DNA of 38,370 bases from Candidatus Pelagibacter sp. Lineage in GTDB: Bacteria; Pseudomonadota; Alphaproteobacteria; Pelagibacterales; Pelagibacteraceae. Positions 1 through 10,091 of this stretch are shown in pieces. The position numbers and the translations under genes were made by a program. Location of the stretch: NCBI GenBank assembly GCA_002692325.1, contig NZJU01000020.1:25664-64033 (forward strand), read 5' to 3'. Each line of letters starts with the position of its first letter. Within the stretch, counting starts at the first letter, position 1. The notes below the pieces were generated by a model. That model did not search any database. It was not told the origin of the DNA and saw nothing but the letters and a program-made list of their open reading frames with translations.

Positions 1-1487
1 ATTGTTGGCATTGTAAATTCCGGATTAGACCGAACACCAGAAGGCCATCGTGATGTAATTGTCTTTAACTTTGTATAAAATCTTACACCTTCAGGTCCAT
101 GCATATGTTGGTCACCAAATAATGACCTCTTCCAACCGCCAAAACTGTGAAAGGCCATTGGAACAGGAATGGGAATATTTATCCCTACCATTCCAATCTT
201 AACTTTTGATGAAAATGTTCTTCCGGTATCGCCATCTCTTGTAAAAACACTAACACCATTTCCAAACTCATGATCATTGACCAGTTCCAACGCCTCCTCA
301 AATGTTTTGGCCCTCACAACAGATAACACCGGACCAAAAATTTCTTCTTTGTAAATTCTCATATTTTTTTTAACATGATCAAATAAACATCCTCCAAGAT
401 AAAATCCATTTTCATATCCTTGTAATTTGAGATTTCTGCCATCTACTAAAAGCTTTGCTCCCTCTTTTACGCCCAAATCGACATATCCTTTTACTTTTTC
501 CATATGTTCTCTAGTAACTAATGGACCCATTTCAGATTTTTTGTCCATTCCAGGACCGACTCTTAATGACTCTACTTTTTTAGTTAAACTATCTACTAAT
601 TTATCTCCTATCCCTCCTACTGCAACTGCAACTGATTGAGCCATACATCTTTCTCCTGCAGAGCCATAGGCAGCTCCCATTAAACCATTTACTGCTTGAT
701 CCAAATCACAATCTGGCATCACAACACAATGGTTTTTTGCACCACCTAATGCCTGAACTCTTTTCTCCTGTTTTGCACAATTTTCATAAATATATTTTGC
801 TATTGGAGTAGATCCAACAAAACTTACAGCGGCTATATCTTTATTTTCAATTATTGCATCGACCGATTCTTTGTCGCCATTAACAACGTTTATAACGCCT
901 GCTGGAAGACCGGCCTCACTAAATAATTCTGCCAAACGAATAGAGCATGAGGGATCTTTTTCTGAAGGTTTTAATATAAATGAATTTCCACAAGCTATAG
1001 CCATTGGAAACATCCACATGGGGACCATTGCTGGAAAGTTAAAGGGAGTTATTCCTGCACAAACTCCTAATGGTTGTCTTAATGACCAGCTATCTACATT
1101 CGTACCTACATTTTCTGTAAATTCTCCTTTTAGAAGTTGTGGTATTCCGCAAGCGAATTCCACAACTTCTAAACCCCTTGTAAGAGATCCTTTTGCGTCC
1201 TCAAAGACTTTGCCATGCTCATTTACGATCAATTTTGTTAATTCATTAGAATTTTTTTCTATCAGTTCCTTATATTTAAATAATACTCTCGCTCTTTGTA
1301 AGGGAGGCTTATTTGACCATTCTAAAAAAGCTTTTTTAGCAACTTCAACTGTTTTATTAAGATCATCTTTAGATGCCAATTTTACATTAGCCGTTTGTTC
1401 TCCTGTGGCTGGATTGAAAACTTTACCACTTCTTTTAGATGACCCTGAAAATTTCTTTCCACCTACATAATGTTCAATAATATCCAT
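1..1487 (-). CDS. mmsA: Methylmalonate-semialdehyde dehydrogenase (CoA-acylating), 3' end cut by window edge
   Basis: This enzyme oxidises methylmalonate or malonate semialdehyde to propionyl- or acetyl-CoA with NAD+ and CoA, in valine, beta-alanine and inositol breakdown. Translating the minus strand from the ATG at 1487-1485 gives 495 residues with no stop before the window edge. The family is usually about 500 residues, so only a few C-terminal codons should be missing. The N-terminal NAD-binding part contains ITPFNFPAM near residue 146 and FVGSTPIA near 223. The catalytic cysteine lies in SAGERCMAQS (Cys281). The family-typical LGGAKNH near residue 247 stands where ordinary aldehyde dehydrogenases carry a general-base Glu. 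The C-terminal block PVPMAFHSFGGWKRSLFGD (441-459) is diagnostic of this family. It follows sdhB by 24 bp and is probably cotranscribed; its propionyl-CoA product could reach succinate dehydrogenase through succinyl-CoA, which is an inference. Confidence 0.95.
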   Translation of the reverse strand, partial: MDIIEHYVGGKKFSGSSKRSGKVFNPATGEQTANVKLASKDDLNKTVEVAKKAFLEWSNKPPLQRARVLFKYKELIEKNSNELTKLIVNEHGKVFEDAKGSLTRGLEVVEFACGIPQLLKGEFTENVGTNVDSWSLRQPLGVCAGITPFNFPAMVPMWMFPMAIACGNSFILKPSEKDPSCSIRLAELFSEAGLPAGVINVVNGDKESVDAIIENKDIAAVSFVGSTPIAKYIYENCAKQEKRVQALGGAKNHCVVMPDCDLDQAVNGLMGAAYGSAGERCMAQSVAVAVGGIGDKLVDSLTKKVESLRVGPGMDKKSEMGPLVTREHMEKVKGYVDLGVKEGAKLLVDGRNLKLQGYENGFYLGGCLFDHVKKNMRIYKEEIFGPVLSVVRAKTFEEALELVNDHEFGNGVSVFTRDGDTGRTFSSKVKIGMVGINIPIPVPMAFHSFGGWKRSLFGDQHMHGPEGVRFYTKLKTITSRWPSGVRSNPEFTMPT

Positions 1488-1511
1488 CTTATAGATTGAA
1501 TAAATAAGCTT

Positions 1512-2288
1512 TTAACTTGTTGCAAGCATTTTTTTAATAGATGCAATAGCTTTCGCGGGATTTAGACCTTTAGGACATGAATTGGTACAATTCATAATAG
1601 TATGACATCTATATAATTTGAGTTCGTCTGCAACTTTTTGAAGTCTTTCTTTCCTCTCTTCGTCTCTACTGTCATTAATCCACCTATATGCTTGAAGAAG
1701 AACTGCGGGCCCTAAATACTTATCACCATTCCACCAATAGCTTGGGCATGAAGTTGAACAACAAGCACACAAAATACATTCGTAATACCCGTCCAGCTTT
1801 GACCTATCTTTTTGAGATTGGTTAATTTCGTTTTTTTCTGCATCTGTTTTTGATGTTTTTAGCCAAGGTTGAATTGACTCATATTGTTTATATAAATTGC
1901 TTAAATCACCTATTAAATCCTTAACGACTCTTAAATGTGGTAAAGGATAAATATTTAAATCTCCTTTAATATCCGAATGAGATTTAATACAGGATAATGT
2001 GTTAACTCCGCCTACATTCATTGCGCATGAACCACAAACACCATGAGCACAGGACCTTCTAAACGTAAGTGATGGATCAATCTCATTTTTTATTTTAAAC
2101 AAAATATCAAGAACTTTTGGACCACAATTATTCATATCTACTTCGAAAGTGTCGATTCTTGGATTTTTGCTATCTTCAGGATTCCATCTATAAACATTAA
2201 CTTTTTTAATATTTTTAGATCCAGTTATGTCTTTGTAGTAGTCACCTTTAAGTATTTTCGAGTTAGAGGGAAGGCTAAACTCTGCCAT
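1512..2288 (-). CDS. sdhB: Succinate dehydrogenase iron-sulfur subunit
   Basis: This is the electron-transfer subunit of complex II, passing electrons from the SdhA flavin to ubiquinone on the cytoplasmic face of the inner membrane. The 258 residues match the family length. An N-terminal ferredoxin fold carries the 2Fe-2S ligands in [15 protein letters not shown] plus a following Cys. The C-terminal half carries [12 protein letters not shown] and [14 protein letters not shown] for the 4Fe-4S and 3Fe-4S clusters. A Trp pair follows the first of these (CPSYWWNG); one should be the quinone-site Trp equivalent to E. coli SdhB Trp164. The ATG overlaps the sdhA stop by one base (TAATG), indicating translational coupling. 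Order in the cluster is sdhC-sdhD-sdhA-sdhB. Confidence 0.98.
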   Translation of the reverse strand: MAEFSLPSNSKILKGDYYKDITGSKNIKKVNVYRWNPEDSKNPRIDTFEVDMNNCGPKVLDILFKIKNEIDPSLTFRRSCAHGVCGSCAMNVGGVNTLSCIKSHSDIKGDLNIYPLPHLRVVKDLIGDLSNLYKQYESIQPWLKTSKTDAEKNEINQSQKDRSKLDGYYECILCACCSTSCPSYWWNGDKYLGPAVLLQAYRWINDSRDEERKERLQKVADELKLYRCHTIMNCTNSCPKGLNPAKAIASIKKMLATS

Positions 2289-4063
2289 TAATATACTCGT
2301 TCTTTTGGTGGAAAATATTGGACATCGTTAGTTAAAGTTCTTGAATGAACATCTCTGTATTTAATCTTAACCTTGTCTCCATCATGCCACGCAAGAGTGT
2401 GTTTCATATAGTTTTTATCGTCTCTTTTTACAAAATCTTCTCTTGCATGTGCGCCTCGACTTTCTTTTCTATGATAAGCACTATCCATTGTAGTTATTGC
2501 TTGTCTAATTAAGTTATCAAATTCTAATGACTCGACAAGGTCTGTATTAAATAATAGCGATTTATCTTTTACTGATAAATCAGACATCCCCTTGAGTGGT
2601 TCCCTAATTGAGTCAACTCCTTCTTTCAAAGTTTTTTCAGTTCTAAATACTGCGCACTTACTTTGCATAGTTTTTTGCATTGAGAGTCTGAGATCTGAAG
2701 TTTTAGTTCCACCTTTTGAGTTTCTTATTTTGTCGAATCTATCCAAGCATTTATCAGTTTCTCCATCAGATAGTTTTTCATGTGGTGTGCCCGGTTTAAC
2801 TAATTCTGAAGCTCTTTTCGCTGCGGCTTTACCAAATACTACAAGATCAATTAAAGAATTAGAGCCAAGTCTATTTGCACCATGTACTGACACACAAGCT
2901 GCTTCTCCTATAGCCATAAGGCCATTTACTGTTTTTTCTGATCCGTTTAAAGTTAAAACTTCTGCTTTATAATTAGTTGGTATGCCTCCCATATTATAAT
3001 GTACCGTAGGAACTACAGGAATTGGTTCTTTAGTAACGTCAACTCCTGAAAAGGTTTTTGCTGACTCAGCTATGCCAGGTAATTTCTCATCAATTACTTT
3101 TTGATCAATATGATCTAGATGTAAATATACGTGATCTTTTTCTTTTCCCACACCTCTACCTTCGTTAATTTCCATTTCTATAGATCTGCTTACTACATCT
3201 CTCGAAGCTAAATCTTTTGCTGTAGGGGCATATCTCTCCATAAATCTCTCGCCCTCTGAATTGAGAAGATATCCTCCTTCTCCCCTTACTCCCTCTGAAA
3301 TTAAACAACCAACTCCATATATACCAGTAGGGTGAAACTGAACAAATTCCATATCTTGTAATGGCAATCCGGCTCTAAGAACCATGCCGTTTCCATCTCC
3401 AGTGCAGGTATGTGCTGATGTCGCTGAATAATAAATTTTTCCGTATCCGCCAGTTGCTATAATTGTTATGTGAGATCTAAATCTATGAATTGTTCCGTCG
3501 TTTAAATTCCAAGCAATTACTCCTTTGCATTCACCGTTATTCATAATTAAATCTAAAGCGAAGTATTCTATAAAAAATTCCGTTTTATGTTTGAGAGCTT
3601 GGCCGTACAAAGTGTGTAAGATAGCATGACCGGTCCTATCTGCTGCTGCACAAGTTCTTTGAGCTGTACCGTTACCGTAATTTTTTGTCATTCCACCAAA
3701 AGGTCTTTGATAAATTTTTCCATCCTTTGTTCTGCTAAAGGGAACACCATATCTTTCAAGCTCTATCACAGCCTTCGGAGCTTCTTTACATAGATATTCT
3801 ATTGCATCTTGATCTCCTAACCAGTCTGAACCTTTAACCGTATCATACATGTGCCATCTCCAGTCGTCCTCACCCATGTTTCCTAAAGCCGCTGAGATAC
3901 CACCTTGTGCTGCAGAGGTATGACTACGCGTTGGAAATACTTTTGAGATACAGGCTGTTTTAAGTCCTGCTTCGGATAAACCTACGGCTGCTCTTAAACC
4001 AGATCCACCGGCTCCCAAAACGACAATATCGTATTCGTGATCTATTATTTTATACGATTTCAT
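2288..4063 (-). CDS. sdhA: Succinate dehydrogenase flavoprotein subunit
   Basis: This catalytic subunit oxidises succinate to fumarate in the TCA cycle. The 591 residues are full length. The sequence opens with a dinucleotide-binding [10 protein letters not shown] motif near residue 17. [15 protein letters not shown] near 45 contains the His that normally carries covalent [24 protein letters not shown] near 244 is the dicarboxylate-binding region, and [14 protein letters not shown] near 395 is the FAD-binding C-terminal signature. The start overlaps the sdhD stop as ATGA (4060-4063) and the stop overlaps the sdhB start, so the three genes are translationally coupled. The flavoprotein looks entirely normal, in contrast to the unusual membrane anchors upstream. 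Confidence 0.98.
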   Translation of the reverse strand: MKSYKIIDHEYDIVVLGAGGSGLRAAVGLSEAGLKTACISKVFPTRSHTSAAQGGISAALGNMGEDDWRWHMYDTVKGSDWLGDQDAIEYLCKEAPKAVIELERYGVPFSRTKDGKIYQRPFGGMTKNYGNGTAQRTCAAADRTGHAILHTLYGQALKHKTEFFIEYFALDLIMNNGECKGVIAWNLNDGTIHRFRSHITIIATGGYGKIYYSATSAHTCTGDGNGMVLRAGLPLQDMEFVQFHPTGIYGVGCLISEGVRGEGGYLLNSEGERFMERYAPTAKDLASRDVVSRSIEMEINEGRGVGKEKDHVYLHLDHIDQKVIDEKLPGIAESAKTFSGVDVTKEPIPVVPTVHYNMGGIPTNYKAEVLTLNGSEKTVNGLMAIGEAACVSVHGANRLGSNSLIDLVVFGKAAAKRASELVKPGTPHEKLSDGETDKCLDRFDKIRNSKGGTKTSDLRLSMQKTMQSKCAVFRTEKTLKEGVDSIREPLKGMSDLSVKDKSLLFNTDLVESLEFDNLIRQAITTMDSAYHRKESRGAHAREDFVKRDDKNYMKHTLAWHDGDKVKIKYRDVHSRTLTNDVQYFPPKERVY

Positions 4064-4383
4064 AATCTGTAAACATTAATAATAATTAATAAAGAAAATA
4101 CTATAGCAAATATAAACAAAGATTTATTTGCGACATTTTTGATTTTCTCGCTAGACACGTAATCCTCAAAAATCTCACTGATTGTTAGGGAAAAAAAGAA
4201 AAAAGCAACTACTAAAAAAACGGAAAATATAAATTTTCCTGGTTGAGAGGCTAAAAGATCAATAATTTCACCAGGTTCATTGGAGGCTATCATAGCAAAA
4301 TTGTAAATGAACCAGACCATCAAAGGCAATAGTACAAATGAACTGATTTTAATAAATATCCATTTTTTTGTCGATCTATTCAT
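4060..4383 (-). CDS. sdhD: Succinate dehydrogenase membrane anchor SdhD, without histidine
   Basis: This 107-residue protein has three predicted membrane helices (about residues 10-32, 50-71 and 87-105) and lies between sdhC and sdhA, the standard position of SdhD. The only clear family motif is EDYVSSEK at 73-80, matching the Asp82-Tyr83 quinone-site pair of E. coli SdhD. The residue eleven positions before that Asp, which is heme ligand His71 in E. coli, is Phe63 in a run of four Phe. The whole protein contains no His and no Cys, so no obvious alternative ligand exists. The protein probably still anchors SdhAB and contributes to the quinone pocket. Identification rests on position, topology and the DY motif. 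Confidence 0.88.
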   Translation of the reverse strand: MNRSTKKWIFIKISSFVLLPLMVWFIYNFAMIASNEPGEIIDLLASQPGKFIFSVFLVVAFFFFSLTISEIFEDYVSSEKIKNVANKSLFIFAIVFSLLIIINVYRL

Positions 4384-4385
4384 TG

Positions 4386-4769
4386 TTATAAATTTGCTCC
4401 TAATAAAACCAAAATAATTGCAAAAATAAATGAAAAAATAATAGTCAATAATCCAGTTATTCTAGAAATTTTTAAATCAAATCCAAAACCTAAATCCCAA
4501 GCTAAGTGTCGGATTTCATTTAATACGAAGAAGCTGAAAGACCAACATAAGGTAATTAAAATAAATTTTCCTAAATTTGATGAAAGTAGAGTTGTCCCAT
4601 AATTAAAAAAATCTTGATTAAAATTAAAAGATAATATCCAAAAACAAATTAAAACTATTGCAAAAAAATTTAAAACCCCAACTATCCTATGGGTTATAGA
4701 TAGCAGTGAAGATATGTGCCATTTATAAATCTGTAAATGAGGAGTGAGTGGATTTTTATCGTAATTCAT
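4386..4769 (-). CDS. sdhC: Succinate dehydrogenase cytochrome b556-type anchor SdhC
   Basis: This is the larger membrane anchor of complex II, 127 residues with three membrane helices. The N-terminal PHLQIYKWHISSLLSITHR contains the quinone-site Ser and Arg (E. coli SdhC Ser27 and Arg31). NEIRHLAWDLG at 84-94 matches the IRHMMMDFG motif of the second helix. The conserved His of that motif (His88) aligns with E. coli His91, but the heme ligand His84, seven residues earlier, aligns with Phe81. The quinone-site residues are therefore retained while the heme ligand is not. The gene starts 4 bp after the asd stop and precedes sdhD by 2 bp, so it is likely read from the upstream leu-asd transcript. 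Confidence 0.95.
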   Translation of the reverse strand: MNYDKNPLTPHLQIYKWHISSLLSITHRIVGVLNFFAIVLICFWILSFNFNQDFFNYGTTLLSSNLGKFILITLCWSFSFFVLNEIRHLAWDLGFGFDLKISRITGLLTIIFSFIFAIILVLLGANL

Positions 4770-4773
4770 ATTT

Positions 4774-5760
4774 CTATTTTACTAATTCCTCAGCTATTTG
4801 AACAGTGTTTAAAGCAGCTCCTTTTAAAAGATTGTCTGAAACGATCCACAAATTGACTGCTTTATTATTTGAATTGTCTTTTCTAATTCTAGATATGTAA
4901 GTTTTATATTCTCCTTCAGCTTCAACTGGCGTTATATATCCTCCGTCAACTTGTTCATCTATCACTTTGCAACCTGGGGATCTCGATAGAATATTTTTGA
5001 GTTCTTTTAAATCATAATCTTTTTCAAATTCTATATTGACAGACTCTGAATGAGAAGTTTTAACTGGAACTCTTACACATGTTGCGGTTACTTTTACATT
5101 TTTATCTAGAATCTTTTGCGTTTCATGCTCCATTTTCCATTCTTCATTTGTGTAGCCGCCATCGACAAAAGAGTCTATATGCGGAATAACATTAAAAGCA
5201 ATCTGTTTGGTAAAGTTTTTTGAAATAATTTCTTTACCTCCAAGATGATCATGTGTCTGAGATAAAAGTTCATCCATTGCAGCTTTACCTGCTCCTGAAA
5301 CTGCTTGATAAGTCGAAACAACAACTCTTTTAATCTTAAATCTGTCATGAAGAGGTTTGAGGACCAAAACCAACTGAATTGTAGAACAATTTGGATTAGA
5401 TATAATATTATTATGTTTTGCAAGATCTTCGGAGTTTACTTCTGTAACTACTAGAGGCACTTCTTTCTTCATTCTGAAATATTTAGAATTATCTATAACA
5501 ATAGTTTCTTTGGCCGCAATAGGAACCCATTTTTCTGCAATTTTGCTTCCTGCTGCAAAAAAAGTAATTTCTGCATCTGAAAATTTATAGCTATCCAACT
5601 CTATTATTTTTAATTGTTTTTTTCTGAACTCTATTTTTTTACCTAAACTTTTTTGAGAGGCGACAAGGAAAAGTTTGTCTATCTTTAAAGTTGATTTTTC
5701 TAAAATCTCTACCGTTTTTCTACCAACATTTCCAGTCGCTCCGATGATTGCTAAATTCAT
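4774..5760 (-). CDS. asd: Aspartate-semialdehyde dehydrogenase
   Basis: This enzyme reduces aspartyl phosphate to aspartate semialdehyde with NADPH, the branch point to lysine/diaminopimelate, threonine and methionine. The 328 residues fit the family (about 330-370). The N-terminal Rossmann motif is IGATGNVGRKTVEIL. The catalytic cysteine is in SNPNCSTIQLVLVLKPLHD near residue 129, and the substrate-binding segment AVSGAGKAAMDELL follows near 153. The gene lies 9 bp after leuB and 4 bp before sdhC. It supplies the pathway completed by DapF, encoded nearby on the opposite strand. Confidence 0.97.
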   Translation of the reverse strand: MNLAIIGATGNVGRKTVEILEKSTLKIDKLFLVASQKSLGKKIEFRKKQLKIIELDSYKFSDAEITFFAAGSKIAEKWVPIAAKETIVIDNSKYFRMKKEVPLVVTEVNSEDLAKHNNIISNPNCSTIQLVLVLKPLHDRFKIKRVVVSTYQAVSGAGKAAMDELLSQTHDHLGGKEIISKNFTKQIAFNVIPHIDSFVDGGYTNEEWKMEHETQKILDKNVKVTATCVRVPVKTSHSESVNIEFEKDYDLKELKNILSRSPGCKVIDEQVDGGYITPVEAEGEYKTYISRIRKDNSNNKAVNLWIVSDNLLKGAALNTVQIAEELVK

Positions 5761-5769
5761 ATTAATAAC

Positions 5770-6876
5770 TTATTTTAATTTTGAGATAATTGCATCTCCC
5801 ATTTGAGAGGTGGAGACTTCTTTTTTGCCCGGGGAAACAATATCTTTTGTTCTTAAACCGTCATTTAGAACTAATTGAACCGCTTTATCTAGTTGGTCTG
5901 CCTCTTTGTCTAAATCAAGCGAGTATCTGAAAGCCATTGATAAGCTAAGAATTGTTGCAATTGGATTAGCAGTATTTTGTCCAGCTATATCTGGTGCGGA
6001 ACCATGACAGGGCTCATACAATGACCTCATCTTACCGTTTTTGTCTTTAGAACCTAAAGAAGCAGATGGGAGAAGACCCAAAGAACCTGTTAACATGGCA
6101 GCTTCATCAGATAGCATATCCCCAAATAAGTTATCAGCAAGAATAACATCAAATTGTTTTGGATTACGTAATAACTGCATCGCACAGTTATCTGCCAGCA
6201 TATGTTCTAATTCAATACTTTTAAATTCTTTATCTTTTAATGCTTGAACTTCTTCCCTCCACAAAACACCTGCTTCCATTACATTTGATTTTTCACAAGA
6301 TGTAACTTTGTTTTTTCTTTTTTTAGCTAATTCAAAAGCAGTCCTCGCTATTCTTTGTATCTCACTTGTTGTGTAAGTATGTGTATTTATTCCTTTCCTT
6401 TCATTATTTTTTATAGGCTCAATTCCTCTTGGCTCACCGAAGTATATTCCTCCTGTCAACTCTCTTACTATCATTATATCTAAACCTGAAATTACTTCTG
6501 GTTTTAAAGTAGATGAGTCTATAAGTTGGTCAAAACATATTGCTGGCCTTAAGTTGGCGAAAAGTTTAAGCTCTTTTCTTAATTTTAATAAAGCTCTCTC
6601 TGGTTTCTTTGAAAACTCAAGATTGTCCCATTTTGGTCCTCCACAGGCACCTACTAAAACAGCTTCACACTCTAATGATTTATAGAATACTTCATCAGTT
6701 ATTGGTATTTTATTTTTGTCAATTGACGCACCACCGATTAATTCTTCCTCAATTTTAAAATCAAGTGATTTATTGTTATTAAACCATTCTAGAATTTTTT
6801 TTGCCTCCCTTACAACCTCTGGACCTATACCATCTCCAGCTAGAAGTAAAAACTTTCTATTTTGCACTTTTGTCAT
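5770..6876 (-). CDS. leuB: 3-isopropylmalate dehydrogenase
   Basis: LeuB catalyses NAD+-dependent oxidative decarboxylation of 3-isopropylmalate to 2-oxoisocaproate in leucine synthesis. The 368 residues are typical. Visible signatures are the N-terminal [13 protein letters not shown], the substrate-binding arginines in [34 protein letters not shown] near 143, and the metal-binding and nucleotide-binding segment [19 protein letters not shown] near 255. The later [19 protein letters not shown] is also family-typical. It follows leuD with a one-base gap, giving the order leuC-leuD-leuB. leuA is not in the window. Confidence 0.97.
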   Translation of the reverse strand: MTKVQNRKFLLLAGDGIGPEVVREAKKILEWFNNNKSLDFKIEEELIGGASIDKNKIPITDEVFYKSLECEAVLVGACGGPKWDNLEFSKKPERALLKLRKELKLFANLRPAICFDQLIDSSTLKPEVISGLDIMIVRELTGGIYFGEPRGIEPIKNNERKGINTHTYTTSEIQRIARTAFELAKKRKNKVTSCEKSNVMEAGVLWREEVQALKDKEFKSIELEHMLADNCAMQLLRNPKQFDVILADNLFGDMLSDEAAMLTGSLGLLPSASLGSKDKNGKMRSLYEPCHGSAPDIAGQNTANPIATILSLSMAFRYSLDLDKEADQLDKAVQLVLNDGLRTKDIVSPGKKEVSTSQMGDAIISKLK

Positions 6877-6877
6877 C

Positions 6878-7474
6878 TTATATCCATGGCTTTAGTGACG
6901 ATATTTTTTTTTCATAATTTTTAATATCGTCAATTTTTCCTAAAGATAAATCAATATCGTCCAAACCTTCTAATAAACATTTTTTTTTAAACTGATCTAA
7001 ATTAAATTTTAAAGTTTTATTTCCATATTTTATCTCCTGGTTAATCAATTCTATTGTAATTTCTTCTTTTCTTTTTGAATATTCAGATAACTCTTCAATA
7101 TCATCTTTCGACAACACTATTGGCAGAATACCATTTTTGAAACAATTATTATAGAATATATCTGCAAAGCTGGAACTTATAACAGACCTAATACCAAAAT
7201 CTAAAAGAGCCCAAGGAGCATGCTCCCTAGAAGATCCACAACCAAAGTTTTTTCCCGCAATTAAAATTTTTGATTTATTAAAAGGTTCAGTGTTTAAAAT
7301 AAAGTTTTTATTTATTTTTCCATTTTCATCATATCTCATTTCATAGAATAAGCTTTTTCCCAATCCGGTTCTTTTTATTGTTTTAAGAAACTGTTTTGGA
7401 ATTATCATATCGGTGTCAATGTTTTGTAATGACAAGTACGAGGGTATTGATTTTAATGTTAAAAATTTATCCAT
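6878..7474 (-). CDS. leuD: 3-isopropylmalate dehydratase small subunit
   Basis: LeuD forms the swivelling domain of isopropylmalate isomerase with LeuC, converting 2- to 3-isopropylmalate. The 198 residues match the family. Motifs include [19 protein letters not shown] near residue 19, the strongly conserved [17 protein letters not shown] near 74, and [18 protein letters not shown] near 101. The ATG overlaps the leuC stop by one base (TAATG), which would help make equal amounts of the two subunits. Confidence 0.97.
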   Translation of the reverse strand: MDKFLTLKSIPSYLSLQNIDTDMIIPKQFLKTIKRTGLGKSLFYEMRYDENGKINKNFILNTEPFNKSKILIAGKNFGCGSSREHAPWALLDFGIRSVISSSFADIFYNNCFKNGILPIVLSKDDIEELSEYSKRKEEITIELINQEIKYGNKTLKFNLDQFKKKCLLEGLDDIDLSLGKIDDIKNYEKKISSLKPWI

Positions 7475-8874
7475 TACTGTATCTCTCTCACATCTGAAAG
7501 GTAACCTTTCACAGCAGCCGCTATTGCCATCCCTGGGCTCACAAGGTGTGTTCTTCCACCCCTTCCTTGTCTACCTTCAAAGTTTCTGTTAGATGTTGAG
7601 GCACACCTTTCTTTTGGTTTTAATTGATCAGGATTCATTCCTAGGCACATTGAGCATCCTGGCTCTCTCCATTCAAAACCTGCTTCAACAAATATTTTAT
7701 CTAAACCTTCCTTCTCTGCTTGTTCTTTAACTAAGCCAGATCCGGGGACTACCATGGCATTAACATTGTTTGCTATTTTTTTCCCTTTTAGCAGATTTGC
7801 AGCTAATCTTAGATCTTCAATCCTTCCATTCGTACAACTTCCGATAAAAATTTTATCAATTTTAATATCTGAAATTTTTGTATTAGGCTTAAGCCCCATG
7901 TACTCTAATGATCTTATCATTGCTAATTTTCTGTCTTCATTTTTTTCCTTATCTGGATCTGGCACGTTTCCTGTTATTGGAGATACATCTTGAGGAGAAG
8001 TGCCCCATGTCACAAGAGGTTCAATATCTCCTGCGTTTATATTAATTTCTTTATCAAATTTAGACTCTTTGTCTGAGTATAAGGATTGCCAATACTTAAC
8101 CGCTTTATCCCAAATCTCGCCTTTTGGAGACATTGTTCTACCATTTAAATATGCAAAAGTTTTCTCATCAGGAGCTATAAGTCCAGCTCTTGCGCCTGCT
8201 TCTATTGTCATATTGCAAATTGTCATTCTTTCTTCCATTGAAAGATTTTTTATAACTTCACCCGCGTATTCAATTACATAACCTGTTCCACCCGCAGTAC
8301 CGATTGTTCCTATAATTTTTAGTATTACGTCTTTGGCAGTAACTCCTAATGGTAATTTTCCGTTAACATTTATTCTAAAATTTTTTGACTTTGTTTGTAT
8401 TAGTGTTTGGGTGGCTAAAACGTGTTCAACCTCCGAAGTGCCAATGCCAAACGCAAGAGCACCGAAAGCTCCATGTGTTGCAGTATGACTATCGCCACAA
8501 ACAATAATATTTCCTGGTTGAGTAAAACCTTGCTCAGGACCTATTATATGAACTATACCCTGTCTCTTGTCATTTACGTCAAATAGATTTACTTCAAATT
8601 CTTTACAATTTTTTCTTAATGTTTCTACTTGAATTTTAGACTCCACGTCATCTATTCCTTTTGATCTATCCGTTGTTGGAACGTTATGGTCTGGGACAGC
8701 CAGTGTTAATTCAGGCCGCCTCACTTTTCTATTCTGCAGTCTTAAACCTTCAAATGCCTGAGGGCTAGTTACTTCGTGAACTAAGTGTCTATCAACATAT
8801 AATAAACTTGCACCTTGATCTTGGTGATGAACTAAATGGTCTTCCCATATTTTATCATATAGAGTTTTAGGCAT
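7474..8874 (-). CDS. leuC: 3-isopropylmalate dehydratase large subunit
   Basis: LeuC is the 4Fe-4S aconitase-family subunit of isopropylmalate isomerase. The 466 residues are full length. The N-terminus [15 protein letters not shown] is typical. [24 protein letters not shown] (near residue 134) and the later [11 protein letters not shown] and [10 protein letters not shown] supply the three cluster cysteines. [18 protein letters not shown] marks the C-terminus. It starts 10 bp after rplS, so leucine synthesis may share a transcript with the ribosomal genes upstream. Confidence 0.98.
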   Translation of the reverse strand: MPKTLYDKIWEDHLVHHQDQGASLLYVDRHLVHEVTSPQAFEGLRLQNRKVRRPELTLAVPDHNVPTTDRSKGIDDVESKIQVETLRKNCKEFEVNLFDVNDKRQGIVHIIGPEQGFTQPGNIIVCGDSHTATHGAFGALAFGIGTSEVEHVLATQTLIQTKSKNFRINVNGKLPLGVTAKDVILKIIGTIGTAGGTGYVIEYAGEVIKNLSMEERMTICNMTIEAGARAGLIAPDEKTFAYLNGRTMSPKGEIWDKAVKYWQSLYSDKESKFDKEININAGDIEPLVTWGTSPQDVSPITGNVPDPDKEKNEDRKLAMIRSLEYMGLKPNTKISDIKIDKIFIGSCTNGRIEDLRLAANLLKGKKIANNVNAMVVPGSGLVKEQAEKEGLDKIFVEAGFEWREPGCSMCLGMNPDQLKPKERCASTSNRNFEGRQGRGGRTHLVSPGMAIAAAVKGYLSDVREIQ

Positions 8875-8884
8875 AAGATTGTTT

Positions 8885-9391
8885 TTATTTTTTATTTTCT
8901 GAATCTTTTATATCAGATTTTTTTTCAAGCTGTTCGTTAACTTTTATTTCTACTTCAGTTTTCTTTGGCTTATCCATTGAGGCAGGTTCTTGGATAATAT
9001 TATTTTTTGTAGCAACATCTATTCCTATTTTCTTTTTAATTTTTTCAGCTATCCTTGCTGATTTACCTTTTCTATCTCTTAAATAGTAGAGTTTTGCTCT
9101 TCTCACTTTACCAGATCTCACAACTTTTATAGAACTTAATTTGGGACTATAAAGGGCAAAAGTTCTCTCCACGCCTTCACCAAATGATATTTTTCTAACT
9201 GTAAACGAAGAGTTAATATTTCTATTTTTTTTTGCAATACAAACTCCTTCAAAATATTGAACTCTCTCCCTTTTACCTTCCAAAATTTTTACACCAACAT
9301 TTATTGTGTCACCAGGGGCAAATTCAGGGACTTTTTTTGTATCAATGATTTTTTTGACTGCAGCTTTATTAATTTCTTCAATATTTTTCAT
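8885..9391 (-). CDS. rplS: Ribosomal protein L19 with charged C-terminal extension
   Basis: L19 sits at the 30S-50S interface of the ribosome. The open frame extends to 9469, but homology begins at [15 protein letters not shown]. That ATG at 9391-9389 overlaps the trmD stop as ATGA, so I place the start there (168 residues). The conserved core includes [44 protein letters not shown] and [20 protein letters not shown]19 is normally 115-130 residues; about 45 further residues after the core are rich in Lys and Glu ([18 protein letters not shown]) and look unstructured. The neighbour S16 also has a charged tail. Confidence 0.96.
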   Translation of the reverse strand: MKNIEEINKAAVKKIIDTKKVPEFAPGDTINVGVKILEGKRERVQYFEGVCIAKKNRNINSSFTVRKISFGEGVERTFALYSPKLSSIKVVRSGKVRRAKLYYLRDRKGKSARIAEKIKKKIGIDVATKNNIIQEPASMDKPKKTEVEIKVNEQLEKKSDIKDSENKK

Positions 9392-10080
9392 TTTTTTCTC
9401 TTTAAATATTTTTCCCAAAGATCCGGTCTCTGGCGACGTGTTATAGCCTCTGATTGAGATAAACGCCACCCCTTAATTTTAGCGTGATCTCCGGTAAATA
9501 GTACCTCTGGAGGGCGTTTACCCTCCCATTCTTTCGGTTTGGTGTATTGAGGGTATTCCAAAAGATCATTTTCAAAGCTTTCCTCTAATGTAGAGTTCTT
9601 ATTACCCAGTACCCCCGGTAATAATCTTACCAAGGCGTCGATAAATACAAAAGATGCTGTTTCACCTCCAGACAAAATGAAATCTCCTAAACTATACTCC
9701 TCAATGTTTCTTGTATCTAAGAGTCTCTGATCTACACCTTCAAAATGACCACACAATAGATTTACTTTACTAAGCTTACTAAATAATTTTGCATCCTTTT
9801 GATTAAATCTTTTACCTTTAGGCGATAAGTAAATGATTTTTTCTTCGCTTTTTGTATTCTTGTCTAGTGCAGCAGCAACTACATCAGGTCTTAAAAGCAT
9901 ACCATTCCCTCCACCGTACGGTGTATCGTCCACTGTTTGGTGTTTGTCCTGTGAGTAATCTCTTATGTTTACAACTTCTAATTTCCAGATTTTTTTATCT
10001 CTTGCTTTTTTATACATCCCAATATCTAAAGGACCAGGAAAGAGTTCTGGGTATAAAGTAAAAATTTTTACTTCTAACAT
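9388..10080 (-). CDS. trmD: tRNA (guanine-N1)-methyltransferase
   Basis: TrmD methylates G37 next to the anticodon in tRNAs reading CNN codons, which prevents +1 frameshifting. The 230 residues match the family. The N-terminal SPOUT domain starts [33 protein letters not shown] near residue 51, [11 protein letters not shown] near 111 and [28 protein letters not shown] near 129 form the trefoil-knot AdoMet site. It lies directly between rpsP and rplS; the rimM gene that often sits between rpsP and trmD is not here. Confidence 0.98.
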   Translation of the reverse strand: MLEVKIFTLYPELFPGPLDIGMYKKARDKKIWKLEVVNIRDYSQDKHQTVDDTPYGGGNGMLLRPDVVAAALDKNTKSEEKIIYLSPKGKRFNQKDAKLFSKLSKVNLLCGHFEGVDQRLLDTRNIEEYSLGDFILSGGETASFVFIDALVRLLPGVLGNKNSTLEESFENDLLEYPQYTKPKEWEGKRPPEVLFTGDHAKIKGWRLSQSEAITRRQRPDLWEKYLKRKK

Positions 10081-10091
10081 AGCTTTAAACT

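Noticed and set aside
871..1470. 199-codon plus-strand open frame
   Set aside because: It is the antisense shadow of mmsA, whose minus-strand translation matches a full dehydrogenase family.
9392..9469. N-terminal extension of L19
   Set aside because: It lies inside trmD, has no homology to L19, and the internal ATG overlaps the trmD stop in the usual way.
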